DNA of 64,000 nt. Source: Akkermansiaceae bacterium UBA7890. Lineage in GTDB: Bacteria > Verrucomicrobiota > Verrucomicrobiia > Verrucomicrobiales > Akkermansiaceae. Below are positions 54,150 through 62,776 of the stretch, one piece after another. A program made the position numbers and the translations under genes. The notes beneath the pieces were generated by a model. It did no database searches, was not told where the DNA came from, and saw nothing but the letters and a program-made list of their open reading frames with translations. The DNA is taken from the NCBI GenBank assembly GCA_002501065.1, contig DLRK01000196.1, positions 101,279-165,278 of the forward strand, given 5' to 3'. How positions within the stretch are numbered: the stretch's first letter is position 1; every line of letters starts with the position of its first letter.

Positions 54150-56914
54150 CGCGGGCCTTCCGTCCGGAGACTCCGGGCGACTGTTACGCTTGTCCTGGCC
54201 GGGGTTCCATGCCTGCTCATGGCACGCCATGTCAGGGCGTAGTGATACGTTCCCTCCCGCAGGGTCGGATCGAGGTAGGCCGAGCGGGTCAGGGACACGA
54301 GGTGAGTCGATTCGTCGGGGATGAAGTCCGGTTCCGTGCCGCGGTGCAGTTCGAAGACTACTCCGCTCCAGTTCGAAGAATGCTCCCACGAAAGCGAAAC
54401 TCCCTGCGGAGTCGCCACCGCTCGCAGGGTGGGGGAGTGCGGGGGTGGCGATGGCGGAATGAGCTGCCGGCTGGAGCCCGGAATGATCTTCGCTCCCGGC
54501 ATGTCCACCCGTGGGTCGGTGAGGGCGAGGTCCCGCCCCTTGCGCAAGGTGGCAAGCATGGATTTGTAGTGCTGGCTCTGAGTGGATGGAAAGCTTGCCA
54601 TCGGCTCTCCGGAGCGGTCCGGTCTGCTGAACTCCCGGCGCGCAAAGGCGGCAACTGGCTTCACGGCATGGGCGTAGTTGTTCACCAGTTGGCGAATCCG
54701 TTGATGGGCCGGATTCACGTGGCGCTCGCGGCAGAGTCCCAGTCCGAATCCCTCGGCCCCGGGCGCCAGCGGAGCTCGCAGAATGCGGCTCAGGTGAGGC
54801 TGTTGCAGGTTGATCCAATCCTCCTCAAACAAGACGGGGTTTCCCTTCTTGTCGCCGTGACAGCGCATGCAGTCGGCTTGGCGCATGTTCTCGATAAGGG
54901 CTTGGCGAGTCTGCTTCCAACCCCTGGTGGCACAACCCGATTTGGTGGAATCCCATGTGCCATGATACAGTCCGTTGCTGTCGATCCAGGCCATCAGCAA
55001 GTCGCGCTCGCGGGGGCTGAGTCCGGTTTCGCCGTGGCCGTCCATGAGGAGCCTGGCAAGCGGCGCCGCTCCCGATCCATGGGTCCGGGGTGGGAAGATT
55101 CGGGATGACCAGAGGGCGGTGCCATTCATGCAGTCGATTCCTGCAATGAGGGTGGCCACCAACTGACTCCTGCGGCGGCTGACCAGGTTCTCATAGCTGA
55201 TGCTGAAGTGCTGGGTCCACCCGCCGGTGAGGTCCAGGCCGGCCTCCAGCCCCTCCGCGCCCCCATGGCAACGGATGCAGTGACGGTCGAGGATGGGTTG
55301 GACCATGCTGGGATAGTCGATTGCTCCGCTGCCCCAGGATTCGGGCTTCAGCTGGCTGGGCGGACTCGCCAGCAATTGCTGGAACCGGGGGTCGGTCTGG
55401 GGTGCACTTGTGCGATCCTCATGGCAGCCCACGCACGTGCGGGTGGTTCCTGGCACGGCCTGGATGAAAGTCCTCATGCTCTGGACGAGCCGGCCATCGC
55501 GGTCGAGGGCCTGCAGGTAGAGGGCCCGCCCGGCGGGCACCTCGAAGTAGGCGGAGCCTTCCTCCGTGACCGGCACGGTTCCGAGGTAATTCTTGGCGCT
55601 GAATGCCAGGGCGGCACTGACCAGGAAGGTCTGGTTGTAGGGGCTGCCTCCCATCGTGGAGGAGGAAACGCGTGAAGTTTCCTCGATTACTCTCAGCCGT
55701 TTGACCTCGCCGCGTTTCACTCCATCGAGACCCTGGTAGATGTCCTGCACCAGGAATCGGCCGGTGGTGGCCTTGCGGTCGATGCTGGAAGGAATGAAAA
55801 CCGGAAGCGGCCGTGGCTTCACCAGCATGGGTGAGTGAAGGCAGATGTCCGGATCGTCCAGCAGGGTGGTGCGGTGCCCGGTCCGGTTCAAGAGCTGGAT
55901 GGCATTGCGCTTCCGGCCGGGCAGGCGTCCGCTGAAGAGGACGGTTTCCTCGTTCAGGGGCCACGGTTCGCAGGAATCGCCGACATCGCGGGTCGGTTGG
56001 TCGGGATGCTCGAGATTGGTGAGGGCGGCCGGGTTGTTCTTTCCCTTGCTGGGGTCGAGGAATGCGATCGAGCCGCGGGGCGTGCCGTTGTGTTTGGCGA
56101 GGGTGCCGACCAGGAGAGAGGAATTGGGAACCGGACGGGCATCCAGGACCGCTTCCGGGAAGACCATGTTGTTGGCATAGAGCGCGGTTTCCTGGGTTCC
56201 GTCGGGATGGCAGGTCCAGAGGGATTGAATGGTCAGCGCGTTCTTGTCCACATACTCCCACCGTCCGAACAGGATGCGTCCGTCCGGCAGCACCACCGGA
56301 TCGAATTCATTGACGAAATTGACCGAGATCGAATGGAGATCGGACCCGTCCGCATTCATGACGTGCAGCACCGCCACCCCGGTGTTGTTGCAGGGCACCA
56401 GTCCGCTTTGACGGGTGGAGAGGAACACGATGCGGCCATCGGGAAGGTAGGCGGGCGAAATATCATGCTGGCCACTCTTGGATCCCTCGTAAGACGCGCA
56501 GGTCGGTTCGGGATTGGTGAGGCGCCGGAGGTTGCGGCCGTCGAGGCCGATCTCATAGATGCTCGTGTTGCCGTCAGGTTTGCCCTTGAAACTGAAGAGC
56601 AGGCGGGTGGCGTCCCAGGAGAGCTCGGGATCGGTGTAGACACCGAGGCCCAGGGTCTCGGGAGTGGTGGGATCGATGATGGCCCGGATGCGCCATTGAT
56701 CCTTTGGTGCAGACGGATTCTCCAGCAGGTAGATGCCTCCCCCGCCCGGCGGCCATTTGTAGTAGGTGTCGTAGATGTGGATGCCGGAGTAGGAATGGCG
56801 CTTTACGAAGAGAAGGGGAGCGTCGAGCAGGTGGGCAGGGTGCACCGCCGCGGCCCGGCCGGGCAGCATTACGAAGCCGCAGAGAAGCAGGAATAGAATT
56901 CGTAGCATGTTCAT
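54146..56914 (-). CDS. HzsA-like tri-haem c protein with FN3-like tail (paralogue F)
   Basis: A protein of 922 residues with signal MLRILFLLLCGFVMLPGRAA. The core begins directly after it (APLLFVKRHSYSGIHIYDTY, GGGGIYLLENPS) and has blades DGRNLRRLTNPEPTC, LPDGRIVFLSTRQSGLV and LPDGRILFGRWEYVDKNALT. LGTVPVTEEGSAYFEVPAGR leads to CVGCH (about 492), CIRCH (about 545) and a third motif CMRCH (about 680). The last ~100 residues form a fibronectin III-like domain (ATPQGVSLSWEHSSNWSGVV, TYHYALTWRAMSRHG). It follows paralogue G by 6 bases and overlaps paralogue E by 4, so it is the middle gene of an operon. Confidence 0.85.
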   Translation of the reverse strand: MNMLRILFLLLCGFVMLPGRAAAVHPAHLLDAPLLFVKRHSYSGIHIYDTYYKWPPGGGGIYLLENPSAPKDQWRIRAIIDPTTPETLGLGVYTDPELSWDATRLLFSFKGKPDGNTSIYEIGLDGRNLRRLTNPEPTCASYEGSKSGQHDISPAYLPDGRIVFLSTRQSGLVPCNNTGVAVLHVMNADGSDLHSISVNFVNEFDPVVLPDGRILFGRWEYVDKNALTIQSLWTCHPDGTQETALYANNMVFPEAVLDARPVPNSSLLVGTLAKHNGTPRGSIAFLDPSKGKNNPAALTNLEHPDQPTRDVGDSCEPWPLNEETVLFSGRLPGRKRNAIQLLNRTGHRTTLLDDPDICLHSPMLVKPRPLPVFIPSSIDRKATTGRFLVQDIYQGLDGVKRGEVKRLRVIEETSRVSSSTMGGSPYNQTFLVSAALAFSAKNYLGTVPVTEEGSAYFEVPAGRALYLQALDRDGRLVQSMRTFIQAVPGTTRTCVGCHEDRTSAPQTDPRFQQLLASPPSQLKPESWGSGAIDYPSMVQPILDRHCIRCHGGAEGLEAGLDLTGGWTQHFSISYENLVSRRRSQLVATLIAGIDCMNGTALWSSRIFPPRTHGSGAAPLARLLMDGHGETGLSPRERDLLMAWIDSNGLYHGTWDSTKSGCATRGWKQTRQALIENMRQADCMRCHGDKKGNPVLFEEDWINLQQPHLSRILRAPLAPGAEGFGLGLCRERHVNPAHQRIRQLVNNYAHAVKPVAAFARREFSRPDRSGEPMASFPSTQSQHYKSMLATLRKGRDLALTDPRVDMPGAKIIPGSSRQLIPPSPPPHSPTLRAVATPQGVSLSWEHSSNWSGVVFELHRGTEPDFIPDESTHLVSLTRSAYLDPTLREGTYHYALTWRAMSRHGTPARTSVTVARSLRTEGPR

Positions 56915-56920
56915 TGTGGG

Positions 56921-59900
56921 TCAGGGATCGGATTTCCGGTTGGATTGACCGGGAGGAACCTCGTTGGCGTTCCATTCAGATTCACAGACCACGCGGAAGC
57001 CGACGTTGTAGACGCGTTGCCATGGTTCGTAGTTCTGGCGGAATGTTGACGTCCCCCGTGCCGGCTCATCCCGCCAGGAGCCCCCGCGGGCAACCCGTCG
57101 TTCATCCGGTTCCTCACGCGCCTGGTCACGCCCCGTCCCCGGATGCGGGGTGTAGGCGGAGCGGGTCCATTCCGCGACATTGCCGTGCAGGTCGTGGAGT
57201 CCCCATGGGTTTGGCAGATAGCGCCCGGAGGCCACCGCGATGAGGGCCCCGTCATTGAACCGCATGTCTTTTGGGATCCAGTCGTCGAAGGGCGTCGGGT
57301 TGGCCAGTGGTTTGTCCACGGTGTAGGGATCGCTTGCGAATTCGCGCAGTTTCGCATCGGCGAAGTTCGCGTGTTTGGAAAAGTCATCATCAGCAGAACC
57401 GAAGTTGAAGGGGGTGGCGGTCCCGGCCCGGCAGGCCCATTCCCATTGCGCCTCGGTGGGCAGGGTGAATTCCTGGCCGGTACGGGCACTCAGCCAGCGG
57501 CAGAACTCCATGGCCTCCTGCCAGGAAACCCGAACCACTGGCTGGCCCGGGTTGTTGGCGGGATAACCATGAATTCCGAACTGGTAGGTGTTCTTGTCCT
57601 CGACCCGGCTGTCGTGTTTCGGATTGAAAGCGGCGAACTGGGCATTGCTGATCTCAAAGCGCCCCATCCAGAAAGGTTGCCCGATATGGGCGAGGGAGAC
57701 GGGTTGCTCGTCCGCCGCACCGTCGCGGCTCCCCATCAGGAACTGGCCGGTGGGAATCCGCACCAGGTCGAGGTGGAGCCCCGGATCCAGCTCCAGGCGA
57801 CGGTGAACGTCCGGTCCGGCCGCCGCCTGACGGCGGATCGCCTCGGTTCTGTCGAATGGCCATCCCGCAGCCTTCAGGTGTGATTTGGGCGGAACTTCTG
57901 GCTGGCGGGGTGTCTCGGGAGCGGGGGACGGGCGGACCGTGGCGGGGATCGCTTCAGGGTCATCGATCACATTGGCGTAGCGCTTGAGGAGTTCGCGTCG
58001 GCGTTCCCGTTGCCGGCCGGGTTGCGCGATGTGCTCACCCCAGGTGCCGTGATAGGGACAATTGAGATCAATCCACGTCACGATACGGTCCCAGGCCTCG
58101 GCGTCGAGCTTCACCCCGTGATGCCCCTTCATGAGCAACTGCACAAGGTGTGTCGTATTGGCATGGAATTCGAGCGGCTCCAGCACGTGCATCTCGCTCT
58201 CGATTCCGGGACGGCGCACGTAGCGGTGCAGCTCGGCGTAGCCCACTGAGAATTTTCCCGCCGTCTTCGCGTAGCCGCCGTTACCGGGCGTGACGGATTT
58301 CCAGTTGGTGATCATCTCAGTCCCGCGCAGATCGGGGATGGCGGTGCCCTCCGGCGACGCCTGCCCGTCATGGCAACTCACGCAGTGCCGGTCGATGACG
58401 GGTTGGACATCGCGCGGGTAGCTGAAGCCGCGCACCGGCCCGTGCCAGGGCGTGATCTTTGATACCTCCCGGGTCAGGGCGTAGGATTCCCGGGCTGGTG
58501 GAGTGCTGTTCTGGCGATCGTGGCAACCGGTACATTGCACCGTCTCACCCGGCATGGCGGTCATCCAGCTGCGCATGAGCTGGAGCGCTTTGCCTTCGGC
58601 ATCGAGCGGTTGGATTGAGATGGGGGTGTTGGCCGGCACCTGGAATCGCGCCGAGCCGTCAGCTTCCACCGGGACGGTGCCGAGCACGCGCTTGATGTCC
58701 CATGGGCCGTCCATGCCGACGACACCAAGCAGTCCTCCCATGCCCTGGTAGGCATAATGATAGGTGAAGAGGCGCAGACTCTTGACCGTCCCGCGTGGAA
58801 CTCCACGCAGACCCTCGCCGGAATAAATGTCCTGCAGGACCACCAGTGCGTCGGTGCGGACCGGATCGACGCGGTCGGGAATGACTGGCGGGCGTCTGGA
58901 TTTGCGCAGGGGAATGGGTTCCAGCAGGGCGAACTCCGGCAACTCCTTCAGGAGCAGAAGATTGTCGAAGACGTCCGTCAGGTAGATTCCCCACCGCGAG
59001 CGGGGCCCGGGCTTGCAGGCCACCAGGAAGTATTTCTCACTCAGGGGCCAGGGGTGGAGGAATTTCGGCCAGCTGTTCATGGTGAGTCCGTCCCGGATCA
59101 GGGGATCCACCTTCTTGCCGAAGCCGGGGATTCGCTGCACGACCGGTTCCCCTTCATGCCGGCCCTTTTGCGGGTCGAAGAGGACCAGTTCCCCCATGCG
59201 CGGATGATCGTGATGGCCGCCAATGACCGAGACGATCATGGTGGGATGATTAGGGACGGGTCGGGCGTAGAAGAACGAGTTCGGCCAGAAGGAACCGCTG
59301 CCCAGGTAGGCCGATTGGTTGGTGCCATCGGGATTCATGGTGAAGAGCAACCGCGAGTTCGAGTGCGGGGTGTCGGCATACTCCCAGCGAGCGTAGAGGA
59401 CACGCCCGTCGTTCATCACGGTGGGGCACCAGTTGTGTTCCTGGTCGAAACAGAGTTGGCGGATGTTTCCGCCGTCGGCATCCATCAGATAGAGATTTGC
59501 GACGTGGGCGCTGCCATTGACGCAGGGCACGCCGACAAAGGAGGCGGTGGAGGTGAACGTGATCCTGCCATTGGGCAGGTAGCAGGCGTCATAGCTGTCC
59601 ACATCGGGTTGCTCACCGGTAAGTTGGCGGGGAGAGGGGGCACCCTGGAGATTCAGCTCGAACACTTGCCAGCGGCCGTTGGGGCCGGGCATGGAGAACA
59701 GGGCACGATCCGAATCCCAATGCAGATCGACATCGCCGACGAACTTCCCGCCCGGCTGGAAGAGGGTTTGCGGTTCGGCTCCCTTTTCCTTGAACGACAG
59801 CAGGCACAAGGCGTCGTCATAGCCTTTCCCGGGCAGGGAGCAGTTGCTCTCCCAGTTGCGCGGCAAGCCCAGGGCAGGCGATTTTGCGGAGCGTTTGACC

Positions 59901-60253
59901 AGGAGAAGCTGATCGAAATCGAGGAGGGGATTGCCCAGGAGGGCTTCATGCTGCAACGCGAGGAACTGCTCCCGGATATCTCCCCGGGTGGCGGCCTTTT
60001 CCATTTCCCCGAGTCGAGCGAGGTAACGCCCTCCTTCGGGATAGCGTCCTTCAAAGGTCTGGATCAGGTCCTCGACGGCACGGCGCAAGGCAGGAAGGTT
60101 GATTCCCGGTCCGTGAGCGCCACTACCGGGGGATGTTGACTTGGGCGATTGAGCATGGAGGGAGGCGGGGACCAGCAGGCCCAGAAGCAAGAATCCCCAG
60201 CGGTTCCCTGCGACGCCTCCCGGCAGAAAGCGAAAAAGTTCGGATCTGATCAT
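56921..60253 (-). CDS. HzsA-like di-haem c protein fused to a SUMF1-like domain (paralogue G)
   Basis: About 1110 residues from ATG 60253 (MIRSELFRFLPGG), with export signal WGFLLLGLLVPASLHA. After a helical part comes the core: QLLLVKRSAKSPALGLPRNW, LPNGRITFTSTASFVG and NDGRVLYARWEYADTPHSNS; LGTVPVEADGSARFQVPANT leads to CTGCH (about 572) and CVSCH (about 622). Residues ~830-1105 are a formylglycine-generating-enzyme-like (SUMF1) domain: LVRIPTGQFLMGSRDGA, PVVRVSWQEAMEFCRWLSA, LPTEAQWEWACRAG, GLHDLHGNVAEWTRSAY, RVARGGSWRDEPARGTS. The catalytic cysteines of true FGE are absent from the final segment, so sulfatase activation is unlikely; binding or another oxidation is possible. First gene of the operon. 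Confidence 0.87.
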   Translation of the reverse strand: MIRSELFRFLPGGVAGNRWGFLLLGLLVPASLHAQSPKSTSPGSGAHGPGINLPALRRAVEDLIQTFEGRYPEGGRYLARLGEMEKAATRGDIREQFLALQHEALLGNPLLDFDQLLLVKRSAKSPALGLPRNWESNCSLPGKGYDDALCLLSFKEKGAEPQTLFQPGGKFVGDVDLHWDSDRALFSMPGPNGRWQVFELNLQGAPSPRQLTGEQPDVDSYDACYLPNGRITFTSTASFVGVPCVNGSAHVANLYLMDADGGNIRQLCFDQEHNWCPTVMNDGRVLYARWEYADTPHSNSRLLFTMNPDGTNQSAYLGSGSFWPNSFFYARPVPNHPTMIVSVIGGHHDHPRMGELVLFDPQKGRHEGEPVVQRIPGFGKKVDPLIRDGLTMNSWPKFLHPWPLSEKYFLVACKPGPRSRWGIYLTDVFDNLLLLKELPEFALLEPIPLRKSRRPPVIPDRVDPVRTDALVVLQDIYSGEGLRGVPRGTVKSLRLFTYHYAYQGMGGLLGVVGMDGPWDIKRVLGTVPVEADGSARFQVPANTPISIQPLDAEGKALQLMRSWMTAMPGETVQCTGCHDRQNSTPPARESYALTREVSKITPWHGPVRGFSYPRDVQPVIDRHCVSCHDGQASPEGTAIPDLRGTEMITNWKSVTPGNGGYAKTAGKFSVGYAELHRYVRRPGIESEMHVLEPLEFHANTTHLVQLLMKGHHGVKLDAEAWDRIVTWIDLNCPYHGTWGEHIAQPGRQRERRRELLKRYANVIDDPEAIPATVRPSPAPETPRQPEVPPKSHLKAAGWPFDRTEAIRRQAAAGPDVHRRLELDPGLHLDLVRIPTGQFLMGSRDGAADEQPVSLAHIGQPFWMGRFEISNAQFAAFNPKHDSRVEDKNTYQFGIHGYPANNPGQPVVRVSWQEAMEFCRWLSARTGQEFTLPTEAQWEWACRAGTATPFNFGSADDDFSKHANFADAKLREFASDPYTVDKPLANPTPFDDWIPKDMRFNDGALIAVASGRYLPNPWGLHDLHGNVAEWTRSAYTPHPGTGRDQAREEPDERRVARGGSWRDEPARGTSTFRQNYEPWQRVYNVGFRVVCESEWNANEVPPGQSNRKSDP

Positions 60254-60600
60254 GGAAATGTGGATAGTGCGTTTCTTGACGGAGGATGACGCGCTGCTGC
60301 GGGACCATTGCCCAATCACGGGTAGTCCGTCAGATCCACCTGAACTCACCACTCCGGAGGCAGCAGTTTCACCTTCCCTTAAACTGCTCCATCACGGACA
60401 CCCATTGCGAATGGAAAGGGTCCTTGATTGGACAAGTTTTGATCGAAGTCAAAGTCGTGTCCGGGCGGATGACTACCTGCCCGCAGCTCCTCGTCCCGCC
60501 ATAAACCAGAACCATCCGGGGTTCCTCCGTGTGCTGCGCTTTTCCCTGGATCGATCCCGTCTGAAAGGACTTTTGAATTGTTCGCGTAGACCCGAACGCG
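60254..60600. promoter_or_regulatory. 347-base divergent promoter region
   Basis: This gap separates the G-F-E operon (minus) from the GH32-like gene (plus). It contains one CRP/FNR box (60439-60452, listed separately) and no gene I can support. No other repeat or hairpin stands out. Confidence 0.5.
60439..60452. promoter_or_regulatory. CRP/FNR-type box between the paralogue operon and the GH32-like gene
   Basis: TTGATCGAAGTCAA has both half-sites intact. It is 185 bases upstream of paralogue G (60253) and 148 bases upstream of the GH32-like gene (60601). Confidence 0.6.
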
Positions 60601-62022
60601 ATGAAATTACTGAGGATCTCATTTGTGTTGTCTAGTTGCGCTGCTTCCGCCCTGGTTGCGGATGGTGAGAACACCGGCAAGGCACTGGAGACCCCCGCCT
60701 GGCCGGAGGAACCGCCTGCCAACTGGCTGACCTACCATCTTGCCCATCCCGGCCCGGGCAACGCCTTTCCGGGGGACCCGAACTGCGTGTTCGACTACAA
60801 GGGCCGCTACCACCTGCACTACATTTATCGCAATCGCACCGGATTTGTCTTTGCCCATGTTTCCAGTGATGACCTGGTGCGCTGGAAGTGGCATCCGACG
60901 GTGCTCGCTCCTCCGACAACCGGACACGGGATGTTCAGTGGCACCGGTTTTTACACCAAGGACGGCCGCCCCACGGTCATCTATCACGGCCAGGGTTCGG
61001 GGCGTAACTGGATCCAGCATCCGCTCGACGATCAATTCGACAGCTGGTCCAAACCCGTTCCGGTGCTGCCGAAGACCGCCGATGGCAAGGATCCCAAGAT
61101 GCGTCACTGGGATCCGGATTGCTGGCTGAACGGCGAAACGTATTACGCGCTGTCCGGTGGGCAGAACCCGCAGTTGATGAAGTCGACAGACCTCAAGAAC
61201 TGGATCTACCTCGGCGACGTGCTGCACAAGGACTACCCGGCGGATCTCGGAGTGCCCAAGGGCGAGGACATTTCCTGCTCCAACATGTTCAAGATCGGCG
61301 ACAAGTGGATGCTGCTGTGCATCAGTCACTCACTCGGGTGCCGCTATTACCTTGGTGACTTCAAGGATGAGAAGTATCTGCCAGAGTCCCACGCGATGAT
61401 GAGCTTCGGCAACAACATGTTCTTCGCGCCGGAGTCGATGCTGACCCGCGACGGTCGGCGGGTGATGTGGGCCTGGCTGCTCAAGGTGCCCGCGGCGCCG
61501 ACAGGCTTGCAGTGTCTGCCGCGCGAACTCGAGTTGCCAGAGGACGGGGTGCTTAGAATCCGCCCACTTCGGGAACTCAGCAAGCTTCGCTACGATGAAA
61601 AGAACTGGAGGGATCTGTCGATCAAAGACGGTGCGGAGCACGCTCTGAACGACCTCGAGGGGGACGCTCTTGAACTGGAGATCACCATCGCCGCGCCAGT
61701 GCCCGCCGAGGCTGGGTTGCACCTGCTGGGCGATGACGATGCCAGGGATGAGATGAGCATTGTCGCTGGTGGGAAGCGGAATACCCTGACGGTCGGCCCG
61801 ACGAAGCCGCCGTTTGCACTCAAAGAAGGCGAGGATCTCACGCTGCGTGTGTTCATCGACAAGAACCTGGTCGAGGTTTTTGCCAACGACCGCCAGGCGG
61901 CGGCCTTTGCTCATAAGCACATCCGCAAGAAACCAAACATCCGTCTCTTCGCCAAAGGGGGCGATGTGGTCGTCAAGTCAATCAAGGCGTGGAAGATGAA
62001 GACGATCTATCAAATGCCTTAA
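60601..62022 (+). CDS. GH32-like glycoside hydrolase family protein, exported
   Basis: A protein of 473 residues with a short signal peptide (LLRISFVLSSCAASALVA). The five-bladed GH32 propeller is recognisable: FPGDPNCVFDYKGRYHLHYI (nucleophile position D59; the usual NDPNG is GDPNC), WDPD (transition-state aspartate D174), and GEDISC with E225 at the acid/base position. The C-terminal beta-sandwich shows LRVFIDKNLVEVFANDRQ, typical of GH32. The altered NDPNG and EC contexts suggest a diverged specificity rather than standard invertase or levanase. A truncated paralogue of its last 45 codons lies at 63665-63805. Confidence 0.83.
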   Translation: MKLLRISFVLSSCAASALVADGENTGKALETPAWPEEPPANWLTYHLAHPGPGNAFPGDPNCVFDYKGRYHLHYIYRNRTGFVFAHVSSDDLVRWKWHPTVLAPPTTGHGMFSGTGFYTKDGRPTVIYHGQGSGRNWIQHPLDDQFDSWSKPVPVLPKTADGKDPKMRHWDPDCWLNGETYYALSGGQNPQLMKSTDLKNWIYLGDVLHKDYPADLGVPKGEDISCSNMFKIGDKWMLLCISHSLGCRYYLGDFKDEKYLPESHAMMSFGNNMFFAPESMLTRDGRRVMWAWLLKVPAAPTGLQCLPRELELPEDGVLRIRPLRELSKLRYDEKNWRDLSIKDGAEHALNDLEGDALELEITIAAPVPAEAGLHLLGDDDARDEMSIVAGGKRNTLTVGPTKPPFALKEGEDLTLRVFIDKNLVEVFANDRQAAAFAHKHIRKKPNIRLFAKGGDVVVKSIKAWKMKTIYQMP

Positions 62023-62104
62023 GCAGTTACCGGCAGGCAATCCGGCTCCGGTTCTCCTGGCGGACGATTCGGTTCAGCCTGCCGGGGCTGGTGGGCGTTG
62101 ATCC

Positions 62105-62130
62105 GGTCAACCGCTGAGGCGCGGTTGACC
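62105..62130. terminator. strong hairpin between convergent genes
   Basis: GGTCAACCGC and GCGGTTGACC make a perfect 10-bp stem with a 6-base loop, 14 bases before the PAS gene stop (62145) and 82 bases after the GH32-like stop. It may terminate both transcripts. A wider 9-bp repeat, CCGGCAGGC (62030-62038) with GCCTGCCGG (62077-62085), precedes it. Confidence 0.55.
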
Positions 62131-62144
62131 TGTGAAGACAGTCC

Positions 62145-62573
62145 TCAACCCTCGAGCGGCGAGGATTTGCGGAGTTTCCTGGCATCATCCATGAGCCGGC
62201 TCCGGAATTGGGTCTCCTCGTCTCCGGGCTTGGGTCTCATGAGAAGGATTGCGCCTGGTTTCTGATCGTGTGCCACGGGCAGGGGAATGACCGCCACGGC
62301 GAGGTCGAGGGGCGATCTGTCCACCGCACAGATTTTCTCCTCGCAAAAGGCGATTGGGCCACCGTTGCGGACCGCTTTTACCGCTGGGCAGCGGGCAGCG
62401 CAATTTTGGTCCGCCACCGGGAAGACCTTCCAGCATGGTTTGCCGAGCCAGTCCGACTGGACGAGGGACTTTGCCTGGCCGTTAAGGTAGATCACCTCCA
62501 TGCCCTTGCTGACCACGGCACAGGGATCCGGCGTTCTCTCAAGGAACCGCCATGGTTCAGCATCTGCAGGCAC
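62145..62573 (-). CDS. small PAS-domain protein with clustered cysteines
   Basis: A protein of 142 residues. It reads as a lone PAS fold: FLERTPDPCAVVSKGMEVIY, LNGQAKSLVQSDWLGKPCWK, then a strand-rich end (LDLAVAVIPLPVAHDQKPGA). It carries C47, C58, C62, C77 and C82 in PCWKVFP, NCAARCPAV and AFCEEKICAV; similar C-x3-CP patterns occur in PAS domains of redox or Fe-S sensors. No kinase, DNA-binding or cyclase output domain is attached, so it would have to act by contact with another protein. It is downstream of ric on the same strand, 250 bases away. Ligand and partner are not visible. Confidence 0.7.
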   Translation of the reverse strand: MPADAEPWRFLERTPDPCAVVSKGMEVIYLNGQAKSLVQSDWLGKPCWKVFPVADQNCAARCPAVKAVRNGGPIAFCEEKICAVDRSPLDLAVAVIPLPVAHDQKPGAILLMRPKPGDEETQFRSRLMDDARKLRKSSPLEG

Positions 62574-62671
62574 GTTGATGGAGAATCGGCTCTAGCGACT
62601 CATCCTGACAAGTAGAATTGCCGGATCGGTGACCTACATCCTGCGAACTTATTCACATTGCCTGGAAGCAG

Positions 62672-62686
62672 AGGGGAGAGTCCCCT
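62672..62686. repeat. short hairpin in the ric-PAS spacer
   Basis: AGGGGA GAG TCCCCT is a perfect 6-bp stem with a 3-base loop in the 250-base spacer (62574-62823). Confidence 0.3.
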
Positions 62687-62776
62687 GCATAAACTGGATC
62701 CTGGCAGGGCCTTGGCAGGGGGCGAAAAACCCTGAAACACTGCGACGAATCGATGAATGGGCCAGAAAGTCATGCT

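Noticed and set aside
54150..54818. Extended N-terminus for paralogue E (about 220 extra codons)
   Set aside because: The extension only shadows paralogue F and is low-complexity; ATG 54149 gives a normal signal peptide and the ATGA overlap.
58757..60139. 460-codon plus-strand frame
   Set aside because: Antisense to paralogue G, which has haem motifs and a signal peptide.
26651..60253. Hydrazine synthase / anammox locus
   Set aside because: No HzsB or HzsC, no hydrazine dehydrogenase, and the tyrosine ligand position is not conserved in any of the seven paralogues.
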